This document shows positions 7,971-15,888 of a stretch of 64,000 bases of DNA, piece after piece. The stretch's first letter is position 1, and every line of letters starts with the position of its first letter. The notes beneath the pieces were generated by a model. That model saw only the letters and a program-made list of their open reading frames with translations, searched no databases and was not told the origin of the DNA. The position numbers and the translations under genes were made by a program. Source of the DNA: Streptomyces sp. SKN60 (GTDB taxonomy: Bacteria; Actinomycetota; Actinomycetes; Streptomycetales; Streptomycetaceae); assembly GCF_026236535.1 (NCBI RefSeq), contig NZ_JAHTMW010000022.1, positions 57,161-121,160 of the forward strand, written 5' to 3'.

Positions 7971-8738
7971 CTACAGCGCCGTCAGGATGCGCGGGCCCGC
8001 GTCCGTGATGGCGATCGTGTGTTCGGTGTGGGCCGCGCGGGAGCCGTCGAGGGTGCGGATGGTCCAGCCGTCGGCGGCCGTGTAGTGGGCGTCGTCGCCG
8101 CCGGCGATGAGCATCGGCTCGATCGCGATGACCATGCCGTGGCGCAGCGGCATGCCGCGGCTCGGGCGGCCCTCGTTGGGGACGTCCGGGCCCTCGTGCA
8201 TCGAGCGGCCGACGCCGTGGCCGCCCATGCCGTCGGGGATGCCGTACCCCGCGGTGCGGCAGACGCGGGCGATCGCGTGGCCGATGTCGCCGACCCGGTT
8301 GCCGACGACGGCCGCGGCGATGCCGGCCTCCAGGGCCGCGTAGGCCGTGTCGATCAGCCGGGTGTCCGCCGGGCGGGCCCGGCCGACCGTGAAGCTGATC
8401 GCCGCGTCGCCGACCCAGCCGTCGAGCACCGCTCCGAAGTCCGCGCTCACCAGGTCGCCGTCGGCGAGCGGCGTGGCGTCCGGGACGCCGTGCACGATCG
8501 CGTCGTTCACCGAGAGGCACAGCGTGGCCGGGAAGGGCACGAGCGCCCAGTTCGGCCGGTAGCCCAGGAAGGGCGAGCCCGCGCCGGCCGCCGCCAGCAC
8601 CTCCCGGGCCACGCCGTCGAGCTCGGCCGGGGTCACCCCGGGCGCCGCCTTGTCCCGTACCGCCTGGAGGGCCTGGGCCACCACCCGGCCGGCCTCGCGC
8701 ATGAGCAGCAGGTTCGCATCCGTCTTGATCTCCACCAT
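7971..8738 (-). CDS. map: type I methionine aminopeptidase
   Basis: A 255-residue M24A enzyme that removes the initiator Met from nascent proteins. The five metal ligands are visible in order: Asp in VLDGWVGDAA (two Asp), His in GGHGVGRSMHEGP, Glu in IEPML and Glu in HTEHTIA. The start at 8738 (MVEIKTDANLLLM) matches the family N-terminus. It is divergent from a small XRE regulator with only 33 bp between start codons, and TATAGT lies 7 nt before the ATG with no Shine-Dalgarno. Streptomyces usually have more than one map gene; this solitary, regulator-linked copy is probably an accessory one rather than the ribosomal-operon copy. Confidence 0.93.
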   Translation of the reverse strand: MVEIKTDANLLLMREAGRVVAQALQAVRDKAAPGVTPAELDGVAREVLAAAGAGSPFLGYRPNWALVPFPATLCLSVNDAIVHGVPDATPLADGDLVSADFGAVLDGWVGDAAISFTVGRARPADTRLIDTAYAALEAGIAAAVVGNRVGDIGHAIARVCRTAGYGIPDGMGGHGVGRSMHEGPDVPNEGRPSRGMPLRHGMVIAIEPMLIAGGDDAHYTAADGWTIRTLDGSRAAHTEHTIAITDAGPRILTAL

Positions 8739-8745
8739 GCCAATT

Positions 8746-8764
8746 ACTATACCGGTATTAGAAT
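8746..8764. promoter_or_regulatory. overlapping divergent leaderless promoters around a palindrome
   Basis: On the minus strand TATAGT (8751-8746) ends 7 nt before the map ATG; on the plus strand TAGAAT (8759-8764) ends 7 nt before the XRE gene ATG at 8772. Between and overlapping them is the perfect 10-bp palindrome ATACCGGTAT (8749-8758). Both genes therefore look leaderless, and one protein bound at the palindrome could close both promoters. Confidence 0.6.
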
Positions 8765-8771
8765 GGGCCGC

Positions 8772-9023
8772 ATGGTGCGCACACCCCTCACCCCCCAAGA
8801 GCGCGAACGCGGCGAGCGGCTCGGCCGGCTGCTCCGCGAGGCCCGCGGCGACCGCTCCATGGCCGAGATCGCCGCCGCCGCCGGCCTCTCCGCCGAGACC
8901 CTCCGCAAGATCGAGACCGGCCGCGCCCCCACCCCCGCCTTCTTCACGGTCGCCGCGCTCGCCGGCGTGCTCCACATCTCGATGGACGAGCTCGTCACCC
9001 GCTGCGCCTTCGTCCCCGTATAG
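8772..9023 (+). CDS. XRE-family helix-turn-helix regulator
   Basis: An 83-residue single-domain regulator. The HTH_3 fold is clear: RLGRLLREARG, then SMAEIAAAAGLSAETLRKIETG as turn-helix with recognition helix, and a C-terminal helix pair (FFTVAALAGVLHISMDELV). I prefer the ATG at 8772 over the one at 8763 because the -10 hexamer TAGAAT covers 8759-8764, which would place 8763 inside the promoter. It is divergent from map, and the palindrome between the genes is a likely target, so it probably represses itself and map. No effector domain is present. Confidence 0.88.
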   Translation: MVRTPLTPQERERGERLGRLLREARGDRSMAEIAAAAGLSAETLRKIETGRAPTPAFFTVAALAGVLHISMDELVTRCAFVPV

Positions 9024-9119
9024 GACCCGCCGAGTGGACCCGGCCCGCCGGCCCGCCGGCCTCAGCCCCGTGGCCTAGCAGCGGATGCGCCGCCGTGCGC
9101 CCGGCCCCACCGTGGACGC

Positions 9120-10379
9120 GTGAACCGTCGTCAGCAGCTCGCGCCGCACCCCGCACCCCGCCCGGCGGCCAAGGCCCTCGCCGGCCTCGCCGCCACGCTC
9201 CTGCTCACCGCCGGCGCCACCGGCTGCGGCGGCACCGGCAGCGACGCGCCGCAGGCCGCCGCGCCGCCCGCGGGCACCGCCCCCGAGCACTTCCGGCACC
9301 CGGGCGTCGTCGTCGGCGGAGCCCAGCTCGCGGCCGTCCGCAAGCACGTCGCCGCCGGGCGGGAGCCGTGGAAGTCGGCGTTCGAGGAGATGAGCGCCAG
9401 CAAGTACGCCGCGCTCGACTACACCCCGCACCCCGCCGAGGTCGTCGCCTGCGCGTCCAACGCCGGCACCGACGCCTGCGTCGCCGAACGCGCGGACGCC
9501 ATCGCCGCGTACACCCATGCCCTGATGTGGTCCGTCACCGGCGAGCGCGCGCACGCCGACAAGGCCGTCGAGATCATGAACGCCTGGTCGAGGACGGTGA
9601 AGCGGCACACCCGCGACGACGCCGACCTCCAGACCGCCTGGTCCGGCTCCTCCTGGGCGCGCGCCGCCGACATCGTGCACGCCGGCTACCCGGCCTGGAA
9701 GGGCCCCGAGGTGCAGCGTTTCAAGTGGATGCTGCGCAAGGCCTATCTGCCCGACGTCACCGCCAAGGTCCCCGACTACAACGGCAATTGGGAACTGGCG
9801 ATGACCGACGCCGCCATGGGCATGGCGGTGTTCCTGGAGGACCGCACGCTCTTCGAGGACTCGGTGCGGCGCTACCGCGCCCGCGTCCCCGCCTACTTCT
9901 ACCTCGCCTCCGACGGCGCCCTGCCCAAGCCCCCGCCCGGCGGCACCATCAAGACCGCCGACCAGCTCGCCACGTACTGGTTCGGCCAGCGCACCTACCG
10001 CGACGGCCTCGGCCAGGAGACCTGCCGCAACTTCATGCACATCGGCTACTCCCTCGCCGCCACCGCGCACATCGCCGAGACCGCCTGGCACCAGGGCCTC
10101 GACCTCTACCGCGAGGAGGCCGACCGGCTCACCGCCGCCCTGGAGTTCCACGCCCGCTACCAGCTCGGCGCGACCCCGCCCGGCTGGCTGTGCGGCGGCA
10201 AGGTCGAGCGCACCATGGGCCCGGACGTCGAGGTCGCCCTCAACCACCTCCAGGGCCGGATGCACCGCGACCTCCCGGAGACCGCGAAGCTCGCCCGGAG
10301 CCAGCGGCCAGGCGGCACCGACGACCTCTTCGTCGCCTGGGAGACCCTCACCCACGCCGCCAACCCGAGCACCGCGTAG
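9120..10379 (+). CDS. alginate lyase-family lipoprotein
   Basis: A 419-residue exported protein. The N-terminus (MNRRQQLAPHPAPRPAAKA, then a hydrophobic LAATLLLTAGATGC) ends in a lipobox-like ATGC near residue 36, so it should be a lipoprotein. The body is an all-helical toroid of the alginate lyase (PF05426) class: HPGVVVGGAQLAAVRKHV at the start, NAWSRTVK in the middle, NGNWELAMTDAAMGMAVF and HIGYSLAATAHIAETAW later; the Asn-containing and His/Tyr-containing segments match catalytic positions of PL5-type folds. The true polysaccharide is unknown. Start is GTG without an obvious ribosome site. Confidence 0.8.
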   Translation: MNRRQQLAPHPAPRPAAKALAGLAATLLLTAGATGCGGTGSDAPQAAAPPAGTAPEHFRHPGVVVGGAQLAAVRKHVAAGREPWKSAFEEMSASKYAALDYTPHPAEVVACASNAGTDACVAERADAIAAYTHALMWSVTGERAHADKAVEIMNAWSRTVKRHTRDDADLQTAWSGSSWARAADIVHAGYPAWKGPEVQRFKWMLRKAYLPDVTAKVPDYNGNWELAMTDAAMGMAVFLEDRTLFEDSVRRYRARVPAYFYLASDGALPKPPPGGTIKTADQLATYWFGQRTYRDGLGQETCRNFMHIGYSLAATAHIAETAWHQGLDLYREEADRLTAALEFHARYQLGATPPGWLCGGKVERTMGPDVEVALNHLQGRMHRDLPETAKLARSQRPGGTDDLFVAWETLTHAANPSTA

Positions 10380-10382
10380 CCT
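10377..10382 (+). promoter_or_regulatory. -10 hexamer (TAGCCT) overlapping the upstream stop codon
   Basis: TAGCCT begins with the TAG stop of the alginate lyase gene and ends 7 nt before the GTG start at 10390. No Shine-Dalgarno is present, so the next gene probably has its own leaderless promoter in addition to any read-through. Confidence 0.5.
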
Positions 10383-10389
10383 CTGGCGC

Positions 10390-10794
10390 GTGACCCCCGA
10401 CACCACGCTGCCCGAAGAGCTGCGGCACGGCCGCTACGTCAGTCTCACCACCTTCCGGAAGAACGGCACCGGGGTCGCCACCCCGGTCTGGTACGCGGTC
10501 GAGGGCGACGAGCTGTACGCCTGGACCCGCACCGACTCCTGGAAGGTCAAGCGGCTGCGCAACGACCCCCGGGTGGTCGCCGCCGTCTGCGACGTGCGCG
10601 GCAACGTGGCCGCGGACGCGGTGCGGGTCGAGGGCACGGCCCGGCTGGTCACGGGGGAGGAGCTGCGACGGGTCCGCAAGCTGCTGTCCCGCAAGTACAC
10701 CTGGCAGTTCTGGGCCGTCGACTGGCCCGCGACGATCGCCCGGCTCGGCAAGCGCCCGCACACCGGCGTCGTCGTGAGCTTTCCCCGCTCCTGA
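10390..10794 (+). CDS. PPOX-class F420-dependent oxidoreductase
   Basis: A 134-residue split-barrel protein of the pyridoxamine 5'-phosphate oxidase-like superfamily, F420-binding (Rv1155/FDOR-B-like) branch. Seen motifs: RYVSLTTFRKNGTGVATPVWYA at the start, which forms the first strands, TDSWKVKRLRNDPRVVAAVCD for cofactor contacts, and a C-terminal barrel strand VVVSFP. Such proteins reduce small substrates with F420H2 or act as haem/biliverdin-type reductases; the substrate is unknown. Start is GTG. It follows the alginate lyase gene by 10 bp but seems to have its own -10 element. Confidence 0.85.
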   Translation: MTPDTTLPEELRHGRYVSLTTFRKNGTGVATPVWYAVEGDELYAWTRTDSWKVKRLRNDPRVVAAVCDVRGNVAADAVRVEGTARLVTGEELRRVRKLLSRKYTWQFWAVDWPATIARLGKRPHTGVVVSFPRS

Positions 10795-10870
10795 GACAAC
10801 TCGAAAACTCAGCGTAGTCGTCCCGTAACACTCGTGTGGTCCACTGCCCCTGGAGCAAAGGGGCTGTGGA

Positions 10871-12091
10871 ATGACGGTGCATCAACTCCCGGCGGACATC
10901 GCCGCGTTCACCGGCTGGCTCAGCGAGCTCGCGGGCCGGCTCGAACCGGGCCAGGGCTGGTACGGGGTCTTCGCCGCCCGCGACCCGGAGGGGATGCGCG
11001 CCTGCTTCGGCGGTACGGACATCCTGCCCTGGGACGTCGTCGAGTCCCTGCTCCAGGACCTCGGCGAGCCGGCCGACGGACCGCGCGCGCTGCGCGGCCG
11101 GGCCCTGCACCGGGCCGCTGCGGCCGCCCACGACCAAGGACCCGGCGGGGCGGCGGCGCTCACCGAACGGCGCGCCCTGATGGCCGAGGAGATCCGGTAC
11201 GCGGAGCAGCGCATCCGGGAGCTGAGCGGCCGGCCCGACCCGGACGGCGCCCTGTACTGGGCCCAGGACGACCACACCCGCGCCACCGCCCGGGTCGCCG
11301 AGCTGACGGAGCGGCTCGAACGCCTGCAACGCCTCGAACGGCCTGAACCGCCCGAGCCGGTACGGCGCCGGCCACGCGGGGCCCGCTACGCCTGGGTGGC
11401 GGAGGAGGCGGAACCCGTGGTGAACCCGGTGGGGGCGCCGGCCGCCGGGCCGGTCCCGGCGGCGGCACCGCTCGCCGCACCCCGGGGCGCCCGCTTCGCC
11501 CCCGTCCCGGCCGACCCGGCACCGACCGCCGATGCCGCCCCGGCCCCGGCCCCGGACGAGGCCGCCCGTGCCGCGCGCGCCGCCGGGAACGCGGTCTACG
11601 CGCTGCGCCGGCTCCGCGCCCAGGGGCGTACCGGCGAGGCGCACGCCCTGCTCTGCGAGGCGCTCGCCGGGCCGCCCGAGTGGCTGCCCGCGCTCGCGGA
11701 GGAGCTGGCGGCGGCCGGGCTCGCCGCCGACTGGTCCACCCTGCTCTGGGAGGCCGCCGACCTGCCGCCCGCCCGGCTCGCCGCCGTCGCCGTGGCGCTC
11801 GCCGACGCCGGCCGGGCGGACGACCGCGACCGGCTGCTCCGCCAAGGCGCGGCCCGCCCGGTGGCCGAGCTCGCCGGGGCCTGCGCCGCGCTGCGCGCCG
11901 TACACCGGGACGGGGAGACGCACGCCCTGCTCGGCGCCTTCCTGGGCCTCCGTGCGCCCGAGGACGCCGCCGCGCTCGCCGCCGCCGACCCGGCCGCCCT
12001 CGTCCCCGAGCTGCGTGCCGCCGCCCGCGCCGTCTCCCCGGCCCGCGAGCGCGACCTGCTGCACGCCCTGCGGGTCGCGGGCCTCGCCTGA
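10871..12091 (+). CDS. conserved hypothetical protein with helical N-terminal domain
   Basis: A 406-residue protein that I cannot assign. Three parts are visible: an N-terminal globular region (residues 1-100, with LEPGQGWYGVFAARDPEGM), a charged coiled-coil stretch (about 100-160, ERRALMAEEIRYAEQRIREL and a heptad-like ERLERLQRLERPE), a Pro/Ala-rich linker (to about 235) and a C-terminal Ala/Leu-rich helical repeat region with pentatricopeptide-like spacing (RLRAQGRTGEAHALLCEAL, then WLPALAEELAAAG). The C-terminal part resembles short helical hairpin repeats that bind protein partners. Start is ATG with AAAGGGG upstream. Monocistronic. Confidence 0.8.
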   Translation: MTVHQLPADIAAFTGWLSELAGRLEPGQGWYGVFAARDPEGMRACFGGTDILPWDVVESLLQDLGEPADGPRALRGRALHRAAAAAHDQGPGGAAALTERRALMAEEIRYAEQRIRELSGRPDPDGALYWAQDDHTRATARVAELTERLERLQRLERPEPPEPVRRRPRGARYAWVAEEAEPVVNPVGAPAAGPVPAAAPLAAPRGARFAPVPADPAPTADAAPAPAPDEAARAARAAGNAVYALRRLRAQGRTGEAHALLCEALAGPPEWLPALAEELAAAGLAADWSTLLWEAADLPPARLAAVAVALADAGRADDRDRLLRQGAARPVAELAGACAALRAVHRDGETHALLGAFLGLRAPEDAAALAAADPAALVPELRAAARAVSPARERDLLHALRVAGLA

Positions 12092-12227
12092 CCGGTCGAG
12101 ACGACTCGGACGTGCCGGTACGTGTCGGTACGTGTCCGACGTGGACCACTCGGGTATGAAACATGATCGACTCCGCTACTTCACGGCAGTGGTCTTGCTC
12201 CGGGGTGTGACGGGGCTTACGTTCTCT

Positions 12228-12256
12228 CTCTACGCACCGCGTCTACGTGCGTAGAG
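12228..12256. promoter_or_regulatory. perfect 10-bp inverted repeat upstream of the pyrimidine operon
   Basis: CTCTACGCAC (12228-12237) and GTGCGTAGAG (12247-12256) are perfect inverted copies separated by 9 bp. The sequence TCTACG occurs twice in it, so a smaller palindrome TCTACG-TG-CGTAGA (12242-12255) is nested at the right. It ends 31 bp before the ATG of the first operon gene, a usual operator position; as RNA it would also form a hairpin in the leader. Confidence 0.6.
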
Positions 12257-12287
12257 GCTCTCTGACGCCGCGCCGAAGGAGCAGCTC

Positions 12288-13130
12288 ATGACCGACGTCG
12301 TACGCGCCGCGCTCGTCCAGGCGACCTGGACCGGCGACACCGAATCCATGATCGCCAAGCACGAGGAGCACGCCCGCGAGGCCGCCCGGCAGGGCGCGAA
12401 GGTCATCGGGTTCCAGGAGGTGTTCAACGCCCCCTATTTCTGCCAGGTGCAGGAACCCGAGCACTACCGCTGGGCCGAGCCCGTGCCCGACGGGCCCACC
12501 GTGCGCCGGATGCAGGAGCTCGCCCGGGAGACCGGGATGGTGATCGTCGTCCCGGTCTTCGAGGTCGAGGGCGCCGGCTTCTACTACAACACCGCCGCCG
12601 TCATCGACGCCGACGGCTCCTACCTCGGCAAGTACCGCAAGCACCACATCCCCCAGGTGAAGGGCTTCTGGGAGAAGTACTACTTCCGCCCGGGCAACCT
12701 GGGCTGGCCGGTCTTCGACACCGCCGTCGGCAAGGTCGGCGTCTACATCTGCTACGACCGGCACTTCCCCGAGGGCTGGCGCCAACTCGGCCTCAACGGC
12801 GCCCAGTTGGTCTACAACCCGTCGGCCACCCACCGCGGCCTCTCCTCCTACCTCTGGCAGCTGGAGCAGCCCGCCGCGGCCGTCGCCAACGAGTACTTCG
12901 TCGCCGCGATCAACCGCGTCGGCATCGAGGAGTACGGCGACAACGACTTCTACGGCACCAGCTACTTCGTCGACCCGCGCGGCCAGTTCGTCGGCGACGT
13001 CGCCTCCACCAAGGAGGAGGAACTCGTCGTGCGCGACCTCGACTTCGATCTGATCGAACAGGTCAGGCAGCAGTGGGCGTTCTACCGCGACCGCCGTCCC
13101 GACGCCTACGACGGGCTGGTGCAGCCGTGA
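12288..13130 (+). CDS. beta-ureidopropionase-type nitrilase
   Basis: A 280-residue carbon-nitrogen hydrolase. The catalytic triad is visible as Glu44 (GFQEVF), Lys118 (KYRKHH) and Cys155 (GVYICYDRHFPEG). It has the size and motif spacing of N-carbamoylputrescine amidase and beta-ureidopropionase. Its position at the head of an operon with dihydropyrimidinase indicates hydrolysis of N-carbamoyl-beta-alanine or N-carbamoyl-3-aminoisobutyrate to the beta-amino acid, CO2 and ammonia. AAGGAG precedes the ATG by 6 nt. The stop overlaps the next start as GTGA, so the genes are coupled. Confidence 0.9.
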   Translation: MTDVVRAALVQATWTGDTESMIAKHEEHAREAARQGAKVIGFQEVFNAPYFCQVQEPEHYRWAEPVPDGPTVRRMQELARETGMVIVVPVFEVEGAGFYYNTAAVIDADGSYLGKYRKHHIPQVKGFWEKYYFRPGNLGWPVFDTAVGKVGVYICYDRHFPEGWRQLGLNGAQLVYNPSATHRGLSSYLWQLEQPAAAVANEYFVAAINRVGIEEYGDNDFYGTSYFVDPRGQFVGDVASTKEEELVVRDLDFDLIEQVRQQWAFYRDRRPDAYDGLVQP

Positions 13131-14407
13131 ACAGCCTCTACCACCGCCACCGCGCCGTCATCCCCGACTGGGTCGCCCTCTACTACAAGGAGCCCATCGA
13201 GCTCACCCACGGCGAGGGCCGCTACGTCTGGGACGCCGACGGCCGGCGCTACCTCGACTTCTTCGGCGGCATCCTCACCACCATGACCGCCCACGCCCTC
13301 CCCGAGGTCACCAAGGCCGTCGCCGAACAGGCCGGGCGGATCATCCACTCCTCCACCCTCTACCTCAACCGCCCCATGGTGGAGCTCGCCGAGCGGATCG
13401 CCACCCTCTCCGGCATCCCCGACGCCCGGGTCTTCTTCACCACCTCCGGCACCGAGGCCAACGACACCGCCCTGCTGCTCGCCACCGCCTACCGGCGCTC
13501 CAACCAGATCCTGGCGATGCGCAACAGCTACCACGGGCGCTCCTTCTCCACCGTCGGCATCACCGGCAACCGCGCCTGGTCGCCGACCGGCCTCTCCCCG
13601 CTGCAGACCCTGTACGTGCACGGCGGCGTGCGCGGCCGCGGCCCGTACGCCGGGCTCACCGACGAGCGGTTCATCGAGGCGTGCGTCGCCGACCTCGAAG
13701 ACCTCCTCGGGCACACCCGCGACGTCGCCGCCCTCATCGCCGAGCCCATCCAGGGCGTCGGCGGCTTCACCTCCCCGCCCGACGGCCTCTACGCCGCCTT
13801 CCGCCGGGTCCTCGACCGGCACGGCATCCTGTGGATCGCCGACGAGGTGCAGACCGGCTGGGGCCGCACCGGCGAGCACTTCTGGGGCTGGCAGGCGCAC
13901 GGCCAGGCCGGACCGCCCGACATGCTGACCTTCGCCAAGGGCATCGGCAACGGCATGTCCATCGGCGGAGTGGTCGCCCGCGCCGAGATCATGAACTGTC
14001 TCGACGCCAACTCCATCTCCACCTTCGGCGGTTCACCCGTCACCATGGCCGCCGGCCTCGCCAACCTCGGCTACCTCCTGGAACACGACCTCCAGGGCAA
14101 CGCCCGCCGGGTCGGCGGCCTGCTCCTGGAGCGCCTGCGCGGTGTCGCCGCCGGGGTCGACGCCGTACGCGAGGTGCGCGGCCGCGGCCTCATGATCGGC
14201 ATCGAGCTCACCGAACCCGGCACCGACCGGGCCAACCCCGACGCCGCGTCCGCCGTCCTGGAGGAGACCCGGGCGAACGGCCTGCTCATCGGCAAGGGCG
14301 GCGGCCACAACACCACCGGCCTGCGCATCGCGCCCCCGCTGTCGCTCACCGTCGCCGAGGCCGAGGAAGGCGCGGCGGTCCTCGAACAGGCCCTCCGATC
14401 CCTCTAG
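13127..14407 (+). CDS. class III aminotransferase (beta-alanine/3-aminoisobutyrate type)
   Basis: A 426-residue PLP enzyme. Seen features: FFTTSGTEANDTALLLA for the phosphate-binding loop, YHGRSFSTVGITGN, the Asp of DEVQTGWGRTG that holds the pyridine nitrogen, and the Schiff-base Lys in TFAKGIGNGMSIGG. The sequence is closest in layout to AGXT2-like and omega-amino acid aminotransferases. In this operon it should move the amino group from beta-alanine or 3-aminoisobutyrate to pyruvate or 2-oxoglutarate, giving malonate semialdehyde or its methyl form. The GTG start overlaps the upstream TGA; the frame extends further upstream but that part only shadows the nitrilase gene. Confidence 0.9.
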   Translation: MNSLYHRHRAVIPDWVALYYKEPIELTHGEGRYVWDADGRRYLDFFGGILTTMTAHALPEVTKAVAEQAGRIIHSSTLYLNRPMVELAERIATLSGIPDARVFFTTSGTEANDTALLLATAYRRSNQILAMRNSYHGRSFSTVGITGNRAWSPTGLSPLQTLYVHGGVRGRGPYAGLTDERFIEACVADLEDLLGHTRDVAALIAEPIQGVGGFTSPPDGLYAAFRRVLDRHGILWIADEVQTGWGRTGEHFWGWQAHGQAGPPDMLTFAKGIGNGMSIGGVVARAEIMNCLDANSISTFGGSPVTMAAGLANLGYLLEHDLQGNARRVGGLLLERLRGVAAGVDAVREVRGRGLMIGIELTEPGTDRANPDAASAVLEETRANGLLIGKGGGHNTTGLRIAPPLSLTVAEAEEGAAVLEQALRSL

Positions 14408-14464
14408 TTCGCGTCCCTCCAGTTCGCGTCCCGCTCGTTCGCGATCCCGCACGTTCGCAGGGGA
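14407..14464 (+). repeat. four tandem 15-16 bp repeats led by GTTCGC
   Basis: GTTCGC starts at 14407, 14422, 14437 and 14453, each followed by a C/G-rich spacer with a conserved TCCC. The array fills the gap between the aminotransferase stop and the ribosome site of the dihydropyrimidinase gene. It may be a protein-binding leader, an RNA element or simply replication slippage. Confidence 0.55.
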
Positions 14465-14471
14465 GATTCCA

Positions 14472-15875
14472 GTGAGCACCCGCACCCTGATCCGCGGCGG
14501 CCTGGTCGTCACCGCCGCCGACGAACTGCACGCCGACGTCCTGATCGAGGAGGGCCGCGTCGTGGCCCTCGCCGCCCACGGCTCCGACATCGCCGCCGGC
14601 TGGACCGCCGACCGTACGATCGACGCCACCGACCGCTATGTCGTCCCGGGCGGCGTCGACGCCCACACCCACATGGAGCTGCCCTTCGGCGGCACCTTCG
14701 CCTCCGACACCTTCGAGACCGGCACCCGGGCCGCGGCCTGGGGCGGCACCACCACCGTCGTCGACTTCGCGGTGCAGAGCGTCGGCCACCCGCTGCGCGA
14801 GGGCCTTGACGCCTGGTACGCCAAGGCCGACGGCAACTGCGCCGTCGACTACGGCTTCCACATGATCCTGTCCGACGTCAACGAGCACACCCTGAAGGAG
14901 ATGGACCGGCTGGTCCAGGAGGGCATCTCCTCCTTCAAGCTGTTCATGGCCTATCCGGGGGTCTTCTACAGCGACGACGGACAGATCCTGCGGGCCATGC
15001 AGCGCGGCGCCGAGAACGGCGGGCTGATCATGATGCACGCCGAGAACGGCATCGCGATCGACGTCCTCGTCGAACAGGCCCTGGCCCGCGGTGAGACCGA
15101 CCCCCGCTACCACGGAGAGGTCCGCAAGGCCCTCCTCGAAGCGGAGGCCACCCACCGGGCGATCCAGCTCGCCCGGGTCGCGGGAGCCCCGCTGTACGTG
15201 GTGCACGTGTCGGCGGAGGAGGCGGTGGCGGAACTGGCGGCGGCCCGCGACAAGGGGCTGCCGGTCTTCGGCGAGACCTGCCCGCAGTACCTCTTCCTGT
15301 CCACGGACAACCTGGCCGAGCCGGACTTCGAGGGCGCCAAGTACGTCTGCTCCACGCCGCTGCGGCCCAAGGAGCACCAGGCGGCGCTGTGGCGGGGCCT
15401 GCGCACCAACGACCTCCAGGTCGTCTCCACCGACCACTGCCCCTTCTGCTTCGCCGGCCAGAAGGAGCTGGGCCGCGGCGACTTCTCCAAGATCCCCAAC
15501 GGGCTGCCGGGCGTCGAGAACCGCATGGACCTGCTCCACCAGGCCGTCGTCGACGGGCACATCTCGCGCCGCCGCTGGATCGAGATCGCCTGCGCCACCC
15601 CGGCCAGGATGTTCGGCCTCTACCCGCAGAAGGGCACCATCGCGCCGGGCGCGGACGCGGACATCGTCGTCTACGACCCGCACACCACCCAGACCCTGTC
15701 CGCGACCACCCACCACATGAACGTCGACTACTCGGCCTACGAGGGAAAGACGATCACCGGCCAGGTCGAGACCGTCCTCTCCCGCGGCGAACCCGTCATC
15801 GAGCAGCGCAAGTTCACCGGGCGCGCCGGACACGGCAGCTTCGTCCCCCGTTCCACCTGCCAGTACCTGAACTAG
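14472..15875 (+). CDS. dihydropyrimidinase / D-hydantoinase
   Basis: A 467-residue metal-dependent amidohydrolase that opens dihydrouracil or dihydrothymine (or 5-substituted hydantoins). Metal ligands and support residues are in place: HTHMELPFGG near residue 61, the carbamylated Lys in SSFKLFMAYPG near 155, His in MMHAENG, His in YVVHVSAEEA and Asp in STDHCPFCF. GTG start with AGGGGAGA upstream. The gene is third in the operon and its product would feed the nitrilase encoded two genes upstream. Dihydropyrimidinase and hydantoinase activities cannot be separated by sequence reading alone. Confidence 0.93.
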   Translation: MSTRTLIRGGLVVTAADELHADVLIEEGRVVALAAHGSDIAAGWTADRTIDATDRYVVPGGVDAHTHMELPFGGTFASDTFETGTRAAAWGGTTTVVDFAVQSVGHPLREGLDAWYAKADGNCAVDYGFHMILSDVNEHTLKEMDRLVQEGISSFKLFMAYPGVFYSDDGQILRAMQRGAENGGLIMMHAENGIAIDVLVEQALARGETDPRYHGEVRKALLEAEATHRAIQLARVAGAPLYVVHVSAEEAVAELAAARDKGLPVFGETCPQYLFLSTDNLAEPDFEGAKYVCSTPLRPKEHQAALWRGLRTNDLQVVSTDHCPFCFAGQKELGRGDFSKIPNGLPGVENRMDLLHQAVVDGHISRRRWIEIACATPARMFGLYPQKGTIAPGADADIVVYDPHTTQTLSATTHHMNVDYSAYEGKTITGQVETVLSRGEPVIEQRKFTGRAGHGSFVPRSTCQYLN

Positions 15876-15888
15876 GAAGGCCGCCCCC

